NCBI GenBank assembly: GCA_964019055.1
Contig: OZ025206.1
Location: 17,457,291-17,521,290 of the forward strand
Reading direction: 5' to 3'
DNA from: Anthopleura xanthogrammica
Lineage: Eukaryota; Cnidaria; Anthozoa; Actiniaria; Actiniidae
Length of the DNA stretch: 64,000 bases
Part shown: in pieces, positions 63,460-64,000 of the stretch
Layout: each line of letters begins with the position of its first letter
How positions within the stretch are numbered: the first letter of the stretch is position 1
The notes under the pieces: generated by a model
What the model saw: only the letters and a program-made list of their open reading frames with translations
What the model was told of the DNA's origin: nothing
The model's database searches: none
Program-made: the position numbers and the translations under genes

Positions 63460-64000
63460 CATCATCATCATTATGCTAAACTTTTGAAAATAAGACCAAA
63501 ATATTTCGCAAAAAATATTAGAGTTACGATATAATATTGGAATACGTACAAAGATCGACGTGTTATTCTGATCAGCATACAGTAATTCAAATGTGCAACT
63601 GATCTAATTAAGATGATCATCAATGGGTATACCTCCCAATATCAGGAACATATTTTAACACTCAGTGTTGGAACCAAACGATTGGGTCCTACATTAGTCT
63701 TTCTAGTAAGACGTACTTTCATAATGCAAGCTTTTTTATTTTGCCCATCCCTTCGCCCACTTCAGTCAGAGATAATGGTAACAAAACGCTGAATCAACTA
63801 GAAATGTTAATGATAATAATTAATAAGATAATTGAAGATGAGCTTTTGAAAAAAATAGCAAAACAAATATATTAGAGTTGCATAAAATTGAAATAAATAC
63901 AGAGATGTAGGAGCACAGGGAGCCCAATTTAGATAAAAGTAAAAGGTGAAAATAAAATCGGAAAAAAATCGCGTTTAATTAATTTTTTAAATTCAAGGTC

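Larger units (their letters stand above)
59440..64000. other. AT-rich spacer upstream of the GPCR gene
   Basis: The first few hundred bases should include the 5' UTR and promoter of the receptor. Beyond are simple repeats, an imperfect tandem region (60697-61130), a SINE (62349-62575) and a LINE 3' end (63302-63459). No host exon is recognisable to the window edge. Confidence 0.5.

Overview
The window is nuclear DNA from an animal, most likely an anthozoan cnidarian (stony coral or sea anemone). It is AT-rich, the genes have short exons with GT-AG introns, the proteins are animal-type (cyclin Y, MGAT1, SOCS4/5-like, ODAD4/TTC25, AAMP, rhodopsin-like receptors), and small hairpin transposons (MITEs) fill introns and spacers. 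Species assignment is inference; no ribosomal or mitochondrial marker is present.

Layout. 1-4034 (+): 3' ten exons of AAMP, a WD40 protein, cut by the window edge. 5673-6830 (-): a two-exon gene for an unrecognised 61-residue single-pass membrane protein. 9778-11913 (-): a two-exon SOCS4/5-type gene (449 aa). 12.3-16.2 kb: a large hairpin element and a decayed LTR-retrotransposon gag region. 17107-26557 (-): six coding exons that join in one frame and encode a predicted 1508-residue protein with an N-terminal membrane anchor, a long acidic region with seven perfect-length 48-residue repeats, and a full-length but catalytically altered actin domain. 28230-29702 (-): a transposon-type ORF with a 2A-like motif followed by one and a part of another cysteine-protease-like domain. 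32782-34343 (+): a two-exon rhodopsin-like GPCR. 37350-39192 (+): MGAT1, two exons, complete. 40950-46963 (-): ODAD4/TTC25, ten exons, complete, head-to-head with CCNY. 48072-56678 (+): cyclin Y, eleven exons, complete. 58390-59439 (-): a single-coding-exon rhodopsin-like GPCR. 59.4-64 kb: AT-rich spacer with a tRNA-derived SINE and the 3' end of a LINE.

The genes are not an operon and do not form one pathway; they are ordinary neighbours. The parts most worth a second look are the membrane-anchored pseudo-actin gene, the inverted 158-bp copy of CCNY exon 6 inside CCNY intron 2, the 2A/protease ORF, and a 76-bp hAT-type mini-element with an exact 8-bp target duplication that carries a palindromic E-box. 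Exon joins were derived by hand from reading-frame continuity, GT/AG signals and known family sequences; all multi-exon totals are divisible by three. Repeat boundaries are approximate to a few bases.
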